A stretch of DNA of 64,000 nucleotides from Clostridia bacterium (lineage in GTDB: Bacteria > Bacillota > Clostridia > Christensenellales > Borkfalkiaceae): positions 1 through 64,000 of the forward strand of contig JAFQGG010000046.1 of assembly GCA_017415505.1 (NCBI GenBank), read 5' to 3'. Under the pieces are notes generated by a model. It had not been told where the DNA came from. It saw only the letters and a program-made list of their open reading frames with translations, and did no database searches. Positions 14,570 to 21,794 of this stretch are shown piece by piece. The position numbers and the translations under genes are program-made. The stretch's first letter is position 1, and each line of letters starts with the position of its first letter.

Positions 14570-16945
14570 TTAGTTCTTTTTCGTTTTTGCTTTGTTCGCC
14601 ACTTTTTCGTCTACGTCTTCAAGCGTTTCGTCGGAAGGCTTGACGAGGAGAAGAATAATGATGAGGATAAGCATTACGCCCGCAATCGAGAAGAGTACGA
14701 CGGAAACGACGTTGTTCTTCAACCAATCCGTTTCCCCTTTAATCGTAGCCGCTTCCGATTCTACGGTAATCAACTTATACGCCATTGCGCGTTGCGAAGG
14801 AATTTCCTTTTCCCAATAATCTGCAACGATAAGGTACTCGCCCTCTTCCACCGTCTTGAACGACTGCGCGGTGGGATTCCAAGCGTACGCTTCAAATTCG
14901 TCCGTCGCGTTGTTCACGCGGTCGCCTGCCACGCCGATTTCCGTAAAGCAACCGGTTGCAAGCACTTCTTCGGCGGTCGCGTTGACTCTTTCGCCGATAA
15001 GGGACGCGTATACTTCCAAATAGAACTTATGATATTCTTTGTTCTCTACTTGATCAAGACCTTTGGTCGCTACCGCGTTTGCGATCGTTTCGTAGGTGAT
15101 ATCCGTGAGGTAGTTGGAAAGGATATTGGACGCGCCCTCGGGCTTATTGTTGTTGAACTTTTGTACGTCTACTTTGTAGAGCTTATACGATTCTTGGAGA
15201 TTCGTCGCACCGACGACCGTCATATCTTCCAAAGTAAAGGTTTCGTCGCGCACTTCCGTTTCCTTTCTTTCGGAAGCGGTCTTTCCGTCGTCTACTTTCA
15301 AACCCTTGTTCTCAATCGAGAAGGTGAAGGAAGGAATTTCTTCGATATCCCATACGTTGCTCGAAGTTACGGAAACGAGTTCCCCGTCGAGGTAATATTT
15401 CATAGTATTACCCGCTTTATCGTTTGCAAAGACTTTGAATTCGTATTCGCCTTCTTTGGACACGGCAAGTTTGAGCGCGTTGTAGGAAAGGCTGGACGAA
15501 GTGCTCGCGCTGTCCGCGCCGTACGCTTTATAGCTAATCGTGAATTTAAGGTTACGGTAACCGTTGTTATCGGCAATCAACCATTCGAAGGACGGGAAGT
15601 AGATATACGAGTTACTACCCGCGTAAACGTCTTTCGCGGCTTTTGCAAGCGCGTCGTCGAAAGACTTGCGCGCCGTTTTCAACTGCGCGTCTACCACGTT
15701 CACTTTGTCCTCCGCATTCACCGCGTCGGGATCTGCCGTGATATAATTATAGGTCGCGCCGTCTTCGTTTCTATCCGCCGCAATAAACCCGATGCCGTTA
15801 TCGGAAAGGTCCGTTCTTACGCGCGTTTGATCCACCACGTACCAAGAAAGGTCGTAAACGGCTTTCTTGTACTCGCTATCTTCCGTAGGGCTTTGATTGA
15901 ACGCGTCGTCGCCAACCGTCACTTTCACCGCCACGTATTCCGCGCCCTCTTCGTTATATACGGTAGTCGTCTTCGTTTCACCCGACGGCGTATACGTCGT
16001 GGGGTAGAAATAGGTGGAGGTGCTAAGTGTCTTGAACTTTTCAAACGCCTCGTCGTCCTCCGCAATCGAAGGGTTGTATTGATAGTACTCCAAGGTCTTG
16101 GTAAGGTTCTTGTCCTTCAACACGTCGATAACGGTATAATCCAAGGAGAAAGCCGTACCGAGCAAGAATCCGTAAACGTCTTCGTTTACGACCACTACGG
16201 GCGCGGCGTTATCCATCACTTTGCCCTCGGTGATATTGTCAAAGCTTTGTCCGTTAAGCTCGTAAAGCAAAACCTTTACTTTCGCGTCCGCAGCCACGTT
16301 TTCGTCGCCGAGGTCCGCCTTAATCGTCAAAGGATAGGTGTCGTTATACGAATACTCCGCGTAGTTTGCACCCACGTTTTCAAATTTACCGATTTCGTTA
16401 CCAGAAAGCAAGACCTTGAACTCGCCGTCGTTTTCGCCGTCGGCAAGCGTAAGCGTCATCACCTCGCCCGCCGTGAGCGAAACTTCCGTCTTATCGGTGT
16501 TTTCCTCGGAAGGGTTCACCGCAACGAAATACTTGTCCGCGTCCTTGGTAAACTCGACGACGTTGGTCGCTTTTTCTTCTTCGGTTGCCCAAGCGGAAGA
16601 GCTTTCTACCGTAACGGTAACTTTGGAAAACTCCAAGGTTTCGAACGCGAATTTCAAGGTGAAATATTTTTCAACGCCCGCGCCCGCAAACCATTTGATC
16701 GCCATGTTGCGTTTCAAAGTCACGGAAGTATCGTCTGCAAACGCAAAAGCAGTCACCGTTTTTCCGCCAGCTTCGGAAGAGGTGATTACTTGATCGTTCG
16801 CCGAATAGAATACGTCGGTAAGCGCGTACGATTTTTCGTCTGCGCCCGCGGCAACGCCGTCACCGAGCAAAGCTCCCCCGATCGCCGTGGTTACGGCAGC
16901 CGAAGCGAGCAAAAGAGTTAATGCTGTAATCTTCTTCTTTTTCAT
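14570..16945 (-). CDS. Large secreted, membrane-anchored surface protein
   Basis: A 791-residue protein with a signal peptide (MKKKKITALTLLLASAA, cleavage near residue 30-35), a long acidic Ser/Thr-rich ectodomain, one transmembrane helix (about 741-764, VVLFSIAGVMLILIIILLLV) and a short charged tail ending KAKTKKN. No catalytic motif or LPXTG signal is visible. The ectodomain is mostly beta-strand-like with Asp/Tyr-rich stretches, so an adhesin or envelope scaffold is possible, but I do not recognise a family. It has its own promoter and terminator, so it is monocistronic. Confidence 0.85.
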   Translation of the reverse strand: MKKKKITALTLLLASAAVTTAIGGALLGDGVAAGADEKSYALTDVFYSANDQVITSSEAGGKTVTAFAFADDTSVTLKRNMAIKWFAGAGVEKYFTLKFAFETLEFSKVTVTVESSSAWATEEEKATNVVEFTKDADKYFVAVNPSEENTDKTEVSLTAGEVMTLTLADGENDGEFKVLLSGNEIGKFENVGANYAEYSYNDTYPLTIKADLGDENVAADAKVKVLLYELNGQSFDNITEGKVMDNAAPVVVVNEDVYGFLLGTAFSLDYTVIDVLKDKNLTKTLEYYQYNPSIAEDDEAFEKFKTLSTSTYFYPTTYTPSGETKTTTVYNEEGAEYVAVKVTVGDDAFNQSPTEDSEYKKAVYDLSWYVVDQTRVRTDLSDNGIGFIAADRNEDGATYNYITADPDAVNAEDKVNVVDAQLKTARKSFDDALAKAAKDVYAGSNSYIYFPSFEWLIADNNGYRNLKFTISYKAYGADSASTSSSLSYNALKLAVSKEGEYEFKVFANDKAGNTMKYYLDGELVSVTSSNVWDIEEIPSFTFSIENKGLKVDDGKTASERKETEVRDETFTLEDMTVVGATNLQESYKLYKVDVQKFNNNKPEGASNILSNYLTDITYETIANAVATKGLDQVENKEYHKFYLEVYASLIGERVNATAEEVLATGCFTEIGVAGDRVNNATDEFEAYAWNPTAQSFKTVEEGEYLIVADYWEKEIPSQRAMAYKLITVESEAATIKGETDWLKNNVVSVVLFSIAGVMLILIIILLLVKPSDETLEDVDEKVANKAKTKKN

Positions 16946-17000
16946 GAAAGTGCCTCTCGTTTTTTGTAGAGTTTCTCAATATACATTCTCGTACTTATCT

Positions 17001-17029
17001 ATTTTACACCGAAAATAAAAATTTGTCAA
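17001..17029 (-). promoter_or_regulatory. Promoter of the surface protein gene
   Basis: Minus strand TTGACA (17024-17029), 17-bp spacer, TAAAAT (17001-17006). Confidence 0.85.
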
Positions 17030-17076
17030 TCGCATTTCACGGTGATTTTCGTTGTTTTTACGAAAATGTTAAAAAA

Positions 17077-17799
17077 TCATGGAATTTCCACCGCTTTTTC
17101 AAGGTCGAACGCCTTCCAAGGCGTTTCCGTTTCGGGCGGATAGGCGATAAAACGCAACCGTTCCTTGGTGATTGGATGCGAGAACGATAAACAGTACGCC
17201 CAAAGCGCGAGTTTGCCTTTTTGCGCTAGCGCTCCGCCGTAGCGCATATCCCCGAATACGGGATGGGAAATTCCCGCCATTTGCACGCGGATTTGGTGCG
17301 TTCTGCCCGTATGCAAACGCACCTCGACAAGCGAATATTTCCCCTTATCCTCGACGACCTTATAGTCAAGCTCGGCGTACTTCGCGCCGTCCTCCGACGG
17401 CGTGCAAATGTATACCATGTTATTGACGGTGTTTTTCCGCAAATAATTGCAAAGCGTACCTCGTTCTTCGTTCGGCGTACCGCAAAGCACGGCGAGATAT
17501 TTCTTTTCGAAATCCCCCGTTTGCAAACCCTCGGTAAGACGCGCCGCCGCCTTGCTCGTCTTGGCGTATACCATCACCCCGCCCGTGGGACGGTCGAGTC
17601 TGTGCACGAGTCCAAGATACACGTTGCCCGGTTTGTTGTAGTTGAGCTTGATATACTCTTTCACCATATCGAAGAGGTTTTCGTCCTTGCTCTCGTCGGG
17701 ACAGCAAGCCGTCATTTGCGGTTTAAGCACGACGATTACGTGATTATCTTCGTATAAGATTCTGAATTTCGGCTTATAGCCCTCGTTAAGTTCCGTCAT
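17077..17799 (-). CDS. RluA-family pseudouridine synthase
   Basis: A 240-residue RluA paralogue without an S4 domain: LVHRLDRPTGGVMVYAKT carries the catalytic Asp, LHTGRTHQIRVQMA follows. The compact form resembles RluC/TruC-like enzymes that act on rRNA or tRNA. I prefer ATG 17799 (MTELNEG), 10 nt after GGAGG; an upstream GTG in frame at 17820 would place the Shine-Dalgarno sequence inside the gene. The start overlaps the upstream methyltransferase by 14 bp. Confidence 0.92.
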   Translation of the reverse strand: MTELNEGYKPKFRILYEDNHVIVVLKPQMTACCPDESKDENLFDMVKEYIKLNYNKPGNVYLGLVHRLDRPTGGVMVYAKTSKAAARLTEGLQTGDFEKKYLAVLCGTPNEERGTLCNYLRKNTVNNMVYICTPSEDGAKYAELDYKVVEDKGKYSLVEVRLHTGRTHQIRVQMAGISHPVFGDMRYGGALAQKGKLALWAYCLSFSHPITKERLRFIAYPPETETPWKAFDLEKAVEIP

Positions 17800-18655
17800 T
17801 GACAAATATACCTCCCGCACCGCAGGGAAGGGAGATCCCCTCCTCCGTCTTTATGCCCACTTCGTACGCTTCCACTTTCCCGCGGAAGTCTTTGAGCGTG
17901 AGCCGTAAAATGTTTTGCAATACCATGGGTTGCAAACCCGTCGTGTAACTGTTGATCAAGACGAACAAAGGCTCGTCCGAAAGCACTTGCGTGCAAAGTT
18001 GCACGAATTTATATAAATCGTTTTCAATCTTCCACATTTCCCCGTTCGGTCCTCTACCGTACGAGGGCGGATCCATGATGATCGCGTCGTATTTGTTCCC
18101 GCGACGAATCTCTCTTTGCACGAATTTCAAGCAATCGTCCACGATATAGCGTATGCCCGTTTCAATCCCCGAAAGTCGCGCGTTTTCACCCGCACGCTCC
18201 ACCATGCCTTTCGCCGCGTCTACGTGCGTTACCTGCGCGCCCGCCTTGGCGCAAGCCACCGTCGCACCGCCCGTGTAGGCGAATAGGTTTAACACCTTAA
18301 TCGGTCTACCCGCGTTTTGGATAAGACGGGTCATGTATTCCCAATTTACCGCCTGTTCGGGGAACAGCCCCGTGTGCTTAAAGCCCATGGGCTTGATTTT
18401 GAATCGCAAGCCAAGCGTATCGTATTCCACGTTCCATTCCTCGGGCATGGGTTTGAGGATTTTCCAACCGCCACCCCCCTTTTCGCTACGCTTGTAGTAG
18501 GCGTTGAGCTTAGGATAGGAAAACAAATCGCTTTGCATGGGCCAAATGACCTGCGGATCGGGTCGAAGTAAATAAATATCCTTCCACCGTTCCAATTTAT
18601 ATCCGTCGCCCGTGGCGATAATCGTGTAATCTTTCCAATTTTGTGAAATCTTCAT
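17786..18655 (-). CDS. rRNA large-subunit m5C-type methyltransferase (RlmI/RlmK-like)
   Basis: A 289-residue SAM-dependent methyltransferase. VLNLFAYTGGATVACAKAGA is motif I, VTHVDAAKGMVE motif II and IIMDPPSYGRGP motif IV; the last is typical of RlmI/RlmK-type RNA methyltransferases. The N-terminal PUA part of RlmI is absent, as in the shorter paralogues. It overlaps a pseudouridine synthase gene downstream, which supports RNA modification as the job. Confidence 0.88.
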   Translation of the reverse strand: MKISQNWKDYTIIATGDGYKLERWKDIYLLRPDPQVIWPMQSDLFSYPKLNAYYKRSEKGGGGWKILKPMPEEWNVEYDTLGLRFKIKPMGFKHTGLFPEQAVNWEYMTRLIQNAGRPIKVLNLFAYTGGATVACAKAGAQVTHVDAAKGMVERAGENARLSGIETGIRYIVDDCLKFVQREIRRGNKYDAIIMDPPSYGRGPNGEMWKIENDLYKFVQLCTQVLSDEPLFVLINSYTTGLQPMVLQNILRLTLKDFRGKVEAYEVGIKTEEGISLPCGAGGIFVNDGT

Positions 18656-18709
18656 GTATGCGTCCTTTTTTCAAACGGTAAGTCCATTTCGACGTTATAT
18701 AACCATTAT

Positions 18710-18738
18710 ATTATATCGCAAATTAAGTTGCTTGTAAA
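18710..18738 (-). promoter_or_regulatory. Promoter of the methyltransferase/pseudouridine synthase pair
   Basis: Minus strand TTTACA (18733-18738), 17-bp spacer, TATAAT (18710-18715). Confidence 0.8.
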
Positions 18739-18881
18739 GTATTTTGTTTGCCTTGTGCGATTTTTTTCACAAAAAGGCGCTACTACGCGCCCGCGCACGC
18801 GTATATATTACGGAAGAAAAACAAGCAAAAAAAACTTTTTTCAATTTTTTTTAATTTTTTTGAAAAAACATAAAAAAACAG

Positions 18882-18910
18882 TTGACAAATCTCTTTCTTT
18901 TTAGTATTAT
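18882..18910 (+). promoter_or_regulatory. Promoter of the tRNA operon
   Basis: TTGACA (18882-18887), 17-bp spacer, TATTAT (18905-18910), about 50 bp before the first tRNA. The AT-rich tract upstream (18821-18880) may act as an UP element. Confidence 0.88.
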
Positions 18911-18961
18911 AGATAAGCTGTTTGACGGGCGAGATAATCCGTCGGTCGAATAGAGCAATAT

Positions 18962-19038
18962 CGCGGGGTGGAGCAGCTAGGTAGCTCGCCGGGCTCATAA
19001 CCCGGAGGTCGCAAGTTCGAATCCTGCCCCCGCAACCA
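18962..19038 (+). tRNA. tRNA-fMet (CAU)
   Basis: 77-nt cloverleaf with encoded CCA. The C1-A72 mismatch (CGCGGGG with CCCCGCA) and the three G-C pairs in the anticodon stem mark the initiator. Confidence 0.95.
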
Positions 19039-19042
19039 AAAT

Positions 19043-19119
19043 GGCGGCGTAGCTTAGTTGGTTAGAGCGATCGGTTCATACCCGATAGGTCATAAGTTCG
19101 AATCTCATCGCCGCTACCA
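19043..19119 (+). tRNA. tRNA-Met (CAU), elongator
   Basis: 77 nt with encoded CCA; acceptor GGCGGCG/CGCCGCT, anticodon loop TTCATAC. A CAU tRNA with normal G1-C72 pairing; elongator Met is preferred over tRNA-Ile2 from overall similarity. Confidence 0.9.
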
Positions 19120-19152
19120 TGCAAAAAACGTTAAGAACGATCACATATATAC

Positions 19153-19227
19153 GGCCCGTTGGTCAAGCGGTTAAGACACCACCCTTTCACGGTGGTAACA
19201 TGGGTTCGAGTCCCGTACGGGTCACCA
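19153..19227 (+). tRNA. tRNA-Glu (UUC)
   Basis: 75 nt with encoded CCA; GGCCCGT acceptor, anticodon loop CTTTCAC. Its 3' part contains CCCGTACGGG, which recurs in the repeats just downstream. Confidence 0.95.
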
Positions 19228-19229
19228 GC

Positions 19230-19268
19230 AAATCCCTAAATCGAACATTGTTCGGTTTAGGGATTTTT
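19230..19268 (+). terminator. Terminator of the tRNA operon
   Basis: AAATCCCTAAATCGAAC pairs with GTTCGGTTTAGGGATTTTT around ATT. Confidence 0.88.
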
Positions 19269-19520
19269 GCTTTTGGTGTCCGTACGGGAATGGTGAAGAA
19301 CACGTCGGTTCGCGCGAGCAAGCTATGCTTGCGAAGCTCTCCGAGGGTTCCCTTTTAAGGGTATCGGAGTTTCCCGCGAAAAGGTTCGGTTTAGGGATTT
19401 TGCTTTTGGTGTCCGTACGGGAATAGTGAAGAACACGTCGGTTCGCGCGAGCAAGCTATGCTTGCGAAGCTCTCCGAGGGTTCCCTTTTAAGGGTGTCGG
19501 AGATTCCCGTACGGGTTTTT
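19251..19520. repeat. Two tandem 134-bp hairpin-rich repeats downstream of tRNA-Glu
   Basis: Copies begin at 19251 and 19385 with TTCGGTTTAGGGATT, i.e. with the 3' arm of the tRNA terminator. Each has GCAAGC-TAT-GCTTGC and an outer stem CTCCGA/TCGGAG enclosing CCCTTTTAAGGG. In copy 2 the ends pair over 12 bp (CCGTACGGGAAT with ATTCCCGTACGG); copy 1 pairs only weakly there. CCGTACGGG repeats the tRNA-Glu T-arm/acceptor sequence. Confidence 0.8.
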
Positions 19521-19565
19521 GCCGTATGTAACACCATACGGATTACTTAGGCTCTATAATAAATG

Positions 19566-19622
19566 GGCTCTGTGTCAAATGTTGGGGTATGAGAAAAATA
19601 TCTCAACATTTATTATAGAGCC
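19566..19622. mobile_element. 57-bp inverted-repeat remnant, ISL3-like ends
   Basis: Left end GGCTCTGTGTCAAATGTTGG and right end (inverted) GGCTCTATAATAAATGTTGA enclose only about 10 bp. The GGCTCT-N-TCAAAT end resembles terminal repeats of ISL3-family elements. A further copy of GGCTCTATAATAAATG sits just outside at 19550. It may be a minimal non-autonomous element or the joined ends left after internal deletion. It supplies the stop codon of the next gene. Confidence 0.55.
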
Positions 19623-19978
19623 GGTTTAACTTGGTGGAGCGTGTTAAACGTAAGTTGAACCATTACCACTTCTTGTAGTAAGCCTACAATTTCGCCCAAC
19701 AACTCGTCCAAACCATAATACATATCCGCTTCCTTGGAATACGATTCTTCTACGGGTGGTTCGGCAGGGATATACTCCCCGTCCGATTTCACTTCGCCAA
19801 ATTCCGCTTTCACAAGCAACGGCAAGCCGTAATCAAGAGCGTCGTTAATGAGCTGATTAAAACTGTTATCGTACTTTTTGATAGTACGCAATTTATCTAT
19901 CTCCGCCCATTTATCTTCGTCTAAAATACGGATATACCGCCTTGCTCTTTTGTCTGTTATTACACTTTTTCTACCCAT
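19613..19978 (-). CDS. Small protein of mobile-element type, 3' end replaced by an inverted repeat
   Basis: 121 residues; basic N-terminus (MGRKSVITDKRARRYIRI) then a helical region resembling ribbon-helix-helix or relaxosome accessory proteins (LRTIKKYDNSFNQLINDALDYGLPLL), and an acidic C-terminal half. Such proteins occur beside relaxase genes in conjugative and mobilisable elements, but no relaxase is present here. A strong ribosome binding site AAGGAGG precedes ATG 19978. The last codons and the TAA lie in the terminal repeat at 19566-19622, so the original C-terminus may have been lost. Confidence 0.6.
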   Translation of the reverse strand: MGRKSVITDKRARRYIRILDEDKWAEIDKLRTIKKYDNSFNQLINDALDYGLPLLVKAEFGEVKSDGEYIPAEPPVEESYSKEADMYYGLDELLGEIVGLLQEVVMVQLTFNTLHQVKPAL

Positions 19979-20116
19979 TTTGTCCTCCTTACAAAATCAG
20001 GTTTCCTGATTGTTCCCACCGCCTTGTCGGTGGCTCGGAATTGCCGAAAACGTAGATTGTGGCAATTCCCTTTACCTGCTATGATTTTTTGACTTTTTTG
20101 CAACACTTTTCCATAA

Positions 20117-20470
20117 AATACGGAAAGCCTAAAAAACGTTGAACAACCTTCTTGGTTAACAACGTTTTTGCATAAACTTCACGGTATAGATTTTTCACAA
20201 AAAATACCGCTGACGGACATTTATAAACTTTCTGGATACGGGCAAACAACTTTATCCAAACTGTTTAAGCAATATATGGGACAAACTCTTATTTCCTATA
20301 TCAACGACCTTAAATTAGACTACGCTTGTTCTTTGTTGACCAACACCGACTATAATACGCTGTCTATATCCTCCTCCTTAGGCTTTGATTCTTTGTCCCA
20401 CTTCAACCACTTATTTAAGAAAAAATTCAATATGAGTCCTTTACAATACAGAAAGGCGCACCTTTTCTAA
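20117..20470 (+). pseudogene. AraC-family regulator, C-terminal fragment
   Basis: Two helix-turn-helix motifs of an AraC DNA-binding domain are clear (LTDIYKLSGYGQTTLSKLFK and LSISSSLGFDSLSHFNHLFK, ending MSPLQYRKAHLF). The reading frame continues upstream of any start codon back to 20117, with AraC-like sequence EQPSWLTTFLHKL, until an in-frame TAA at 20114. The only internal start would be a TTG at 20168 without a ribosome binding site. The N-terminal sensor domain is missing, so this is a remnant. Confidence 0.75.
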
Positions 20471-20712
20471 CTTCGCCTAACTACAAATTAATCTTTTTAA
20501 TTTGCTGAATGAAGCTCACAAAATGAACCATTGATGTTCAATTTGAGCGCTTTTTTCATTACAAAAAATCCCTGAAAACCTTTTGTTTTCAAGGATTTTT
20601 GATTTTACGCTACTCTTTTTCTTTTTGAACACCAAAAATCAAAACGTAAAAATTTAACGACTAAAACGTAAAAATTGTACTGTCTTTTCGATAAACAGTA
20701 CAATTTTCAACG

Positions 20713-20848
20713 CTATACGCCTTTTTGCTCATTTATAAATGCGTCCATAACTTGAACGATATACGCGTACCTATCCAAATCATGCCGTTTGACGAGCTTT
20801 GATATATAAATCTATATCATTAACCATATATCTCGTCCCCGTTGTATC
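20713..20848 (-). pseudogene. Frameshifted coding remnant
   Basis: On the minus strand one frame reads DTTGTRYMVNDIDLYIKARQ and, after a frame change, another continues HDLDRYAYIVQVMDAFINEQ to a stop at 20713. The two pieces read as one protein fragment split by a frameshift. The family is not recognised. A terminator-like hairpin follows it at 20674-20706 in the same orientation. Confidence 0.35.
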
Positions 20849-20853
20849 CGAAT

Positions 20854-20902
20854 ATGATATGCACCTCCAAAAGTTAGACAATCTTTTGGAGGTGCATATC
20901 AT
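20854..20902. repeat. 20-bp perfect hairpin with IS3/IS150-like end sequence
   Basis: Arms 20854-20873 and 20883-20902 are exact complements around TTAGACAAT. The string CCTCCAAAAGTTAGACA resembles the terminal repeats of IS3-family (IS150 group) elements, here fused head to head. No transposase is present. Confidence 0.5.
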
Positions 20903-21169
20903 TATCGCGTGGTTTTTCTTCACATCAAAAAGCGGCAAGGAAATTAATCCCCACTGCTTTTTACCGCCTCTTGCGATCTAAAACTTCATATACAATATCC
21001 CCGACTACAACGGATCTATATTTTGATTTTTATTATTAACAGTACGATTTTAATCAATGTACTTTTTGAAACTTTATTTCCATTCCCGTAAAAGGTATAA
21101 TCAAATATTTTTCAGATTTTTTCTCTATACCAAAACATATAAATCGCCTGAACCATTCAGGCTTTTGGG

Positions 21170-21253
21170 GTGGTTCGGCTCGATTTCCGTCAAGTTCACC
21201 AGTAACAACCTAAATCGAACCCCTCAATTAGAGGGTGGACGGTTTGGGTTGTT
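21170..21253 (+). other. tRNA-3'-end-like sequence followed by a terminator
   Basis: Shares with the end of tRNA-Glu and its terminator the blocks TTCACCAG (TCACCAG there) and CCTAAATCGAAC in the same order. A hairpin AACAACCTAAATC/GGTTTGGGTTGTT (21204-21216, 21241-21253) with inner CCCTC/GAGGG follows. A complete cloverleaf cannot be drawn. It may be a degenerate tRNA end or an attachment-site scar. Confidence 0.4.
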
Positions 21254-21370
21254 TCATTGTACAAAGAAAAAGCCCTTATCGCCCGATGTCTTTTTACACC
21301 GTTTGATAAGGGCTTTTATGTAGCTATTTAGTTTTACATATTTAGCGATCCACTATTAACTATTTTCAAA

Positions 21371-21703
21371 TTATTCAAGCTCAATCCGTTCAAAATACAA
21401 TAAAGTATTTAAATCTGCATCTATTTCTCGCCCGCCTTCAAACAACTCTCCCGTGGAAACCATTTTCCATTTCTCTTTGTTTAAGCAAGGAAAATAGACC
21501 AATCGTTTTCGTGCACCTTCTTGTAAAATAGGCGCAACAAGATATTTATCACCTAATAAAAATTCGTCCGTAATATCGGGGCGTTCAGTAAACTCATAAG
21601 CAATACTACGCACAATGGGTTCACCTGTATACATTGCATTTTTCATTAAATCTTCTATGTATTCCTTCATTGCAACGTGACGAGATATATAGATGCTTTT
21701 CAA
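21371..21703 (-). pseudogene. C-terminal fragment of a GH31 glycosidase
   Basis: 110 codons match the end of the GH31 catalytic barrel and the following beta domain: GEPIVRSIAYEF, DEFLLGDKYLVAPILQEGAR and RLVYFPCLNKEKW are the usual P-x-x-R, QFLLGD-LLVAPV and R-x-VYLP-G-W blocks. GH31 enzymes (alpha-glucosidase, alpha-xylosidase) need 600-800 residues and both catalytic Asp, which are absent here. The frame begins at a TTG without a ribosome binding site, 91 bp after the beta-mannosidase stop. It is a 5'-deleted remnant. Confidence 0.8.
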
Positions 21704-21794
21704 TATTATTTAGTTCTTTTGTTCTACGCTATTCTAGATTATAATTCCCATTGAAAAAGAAAACATATGTTTTTCTTATTTTATATTAAGTCAT

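Larger units (their letters stand above)
20471..21370. other. Gene-poor scar region with hairpins and decayed fragments
   Basis: No intact gene. It holds a bidirectional hairpin (AAAAATCC...GGATTTTT, about 20564-20600), a terminator-like hairpin (20674-20706, AATTGTACTGT arms), a decayed minus-strand reading frame (20713-20848), a 20-bp perfect hairpin (20854-20902) and a tRNA-3'-end-like stretch with terminator (21170-21253). AT content is higher than in flanking core genes. Confidence 0.6.

Noticed and set aside
14537..16921. 794-codon open frame antisense to the surface protein gene
   Set aside because: It mirrors the opposite gene codon by codon, has an Arg/Phe/Val/His-rich composition without domains and lacks a promoter or ribosome binding site; the sense gene has signal peptide, anchor, promoter and terminator.
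19043..19119. tRNA-Ile2 (CAU, lysidine)
   Set aside because: Overall sequence is close to elongator tRNA-Met of Bacillota; the Ile2 identity pattern is not evident, though it cannot be fully excluded by eye.
21160..21205. Functional tRNA upstream of the 21.2 kb terminator
   Set aside because: An anticodon-like stem can be drawn, but D-arm, T-arm and acceptor pairing fail.
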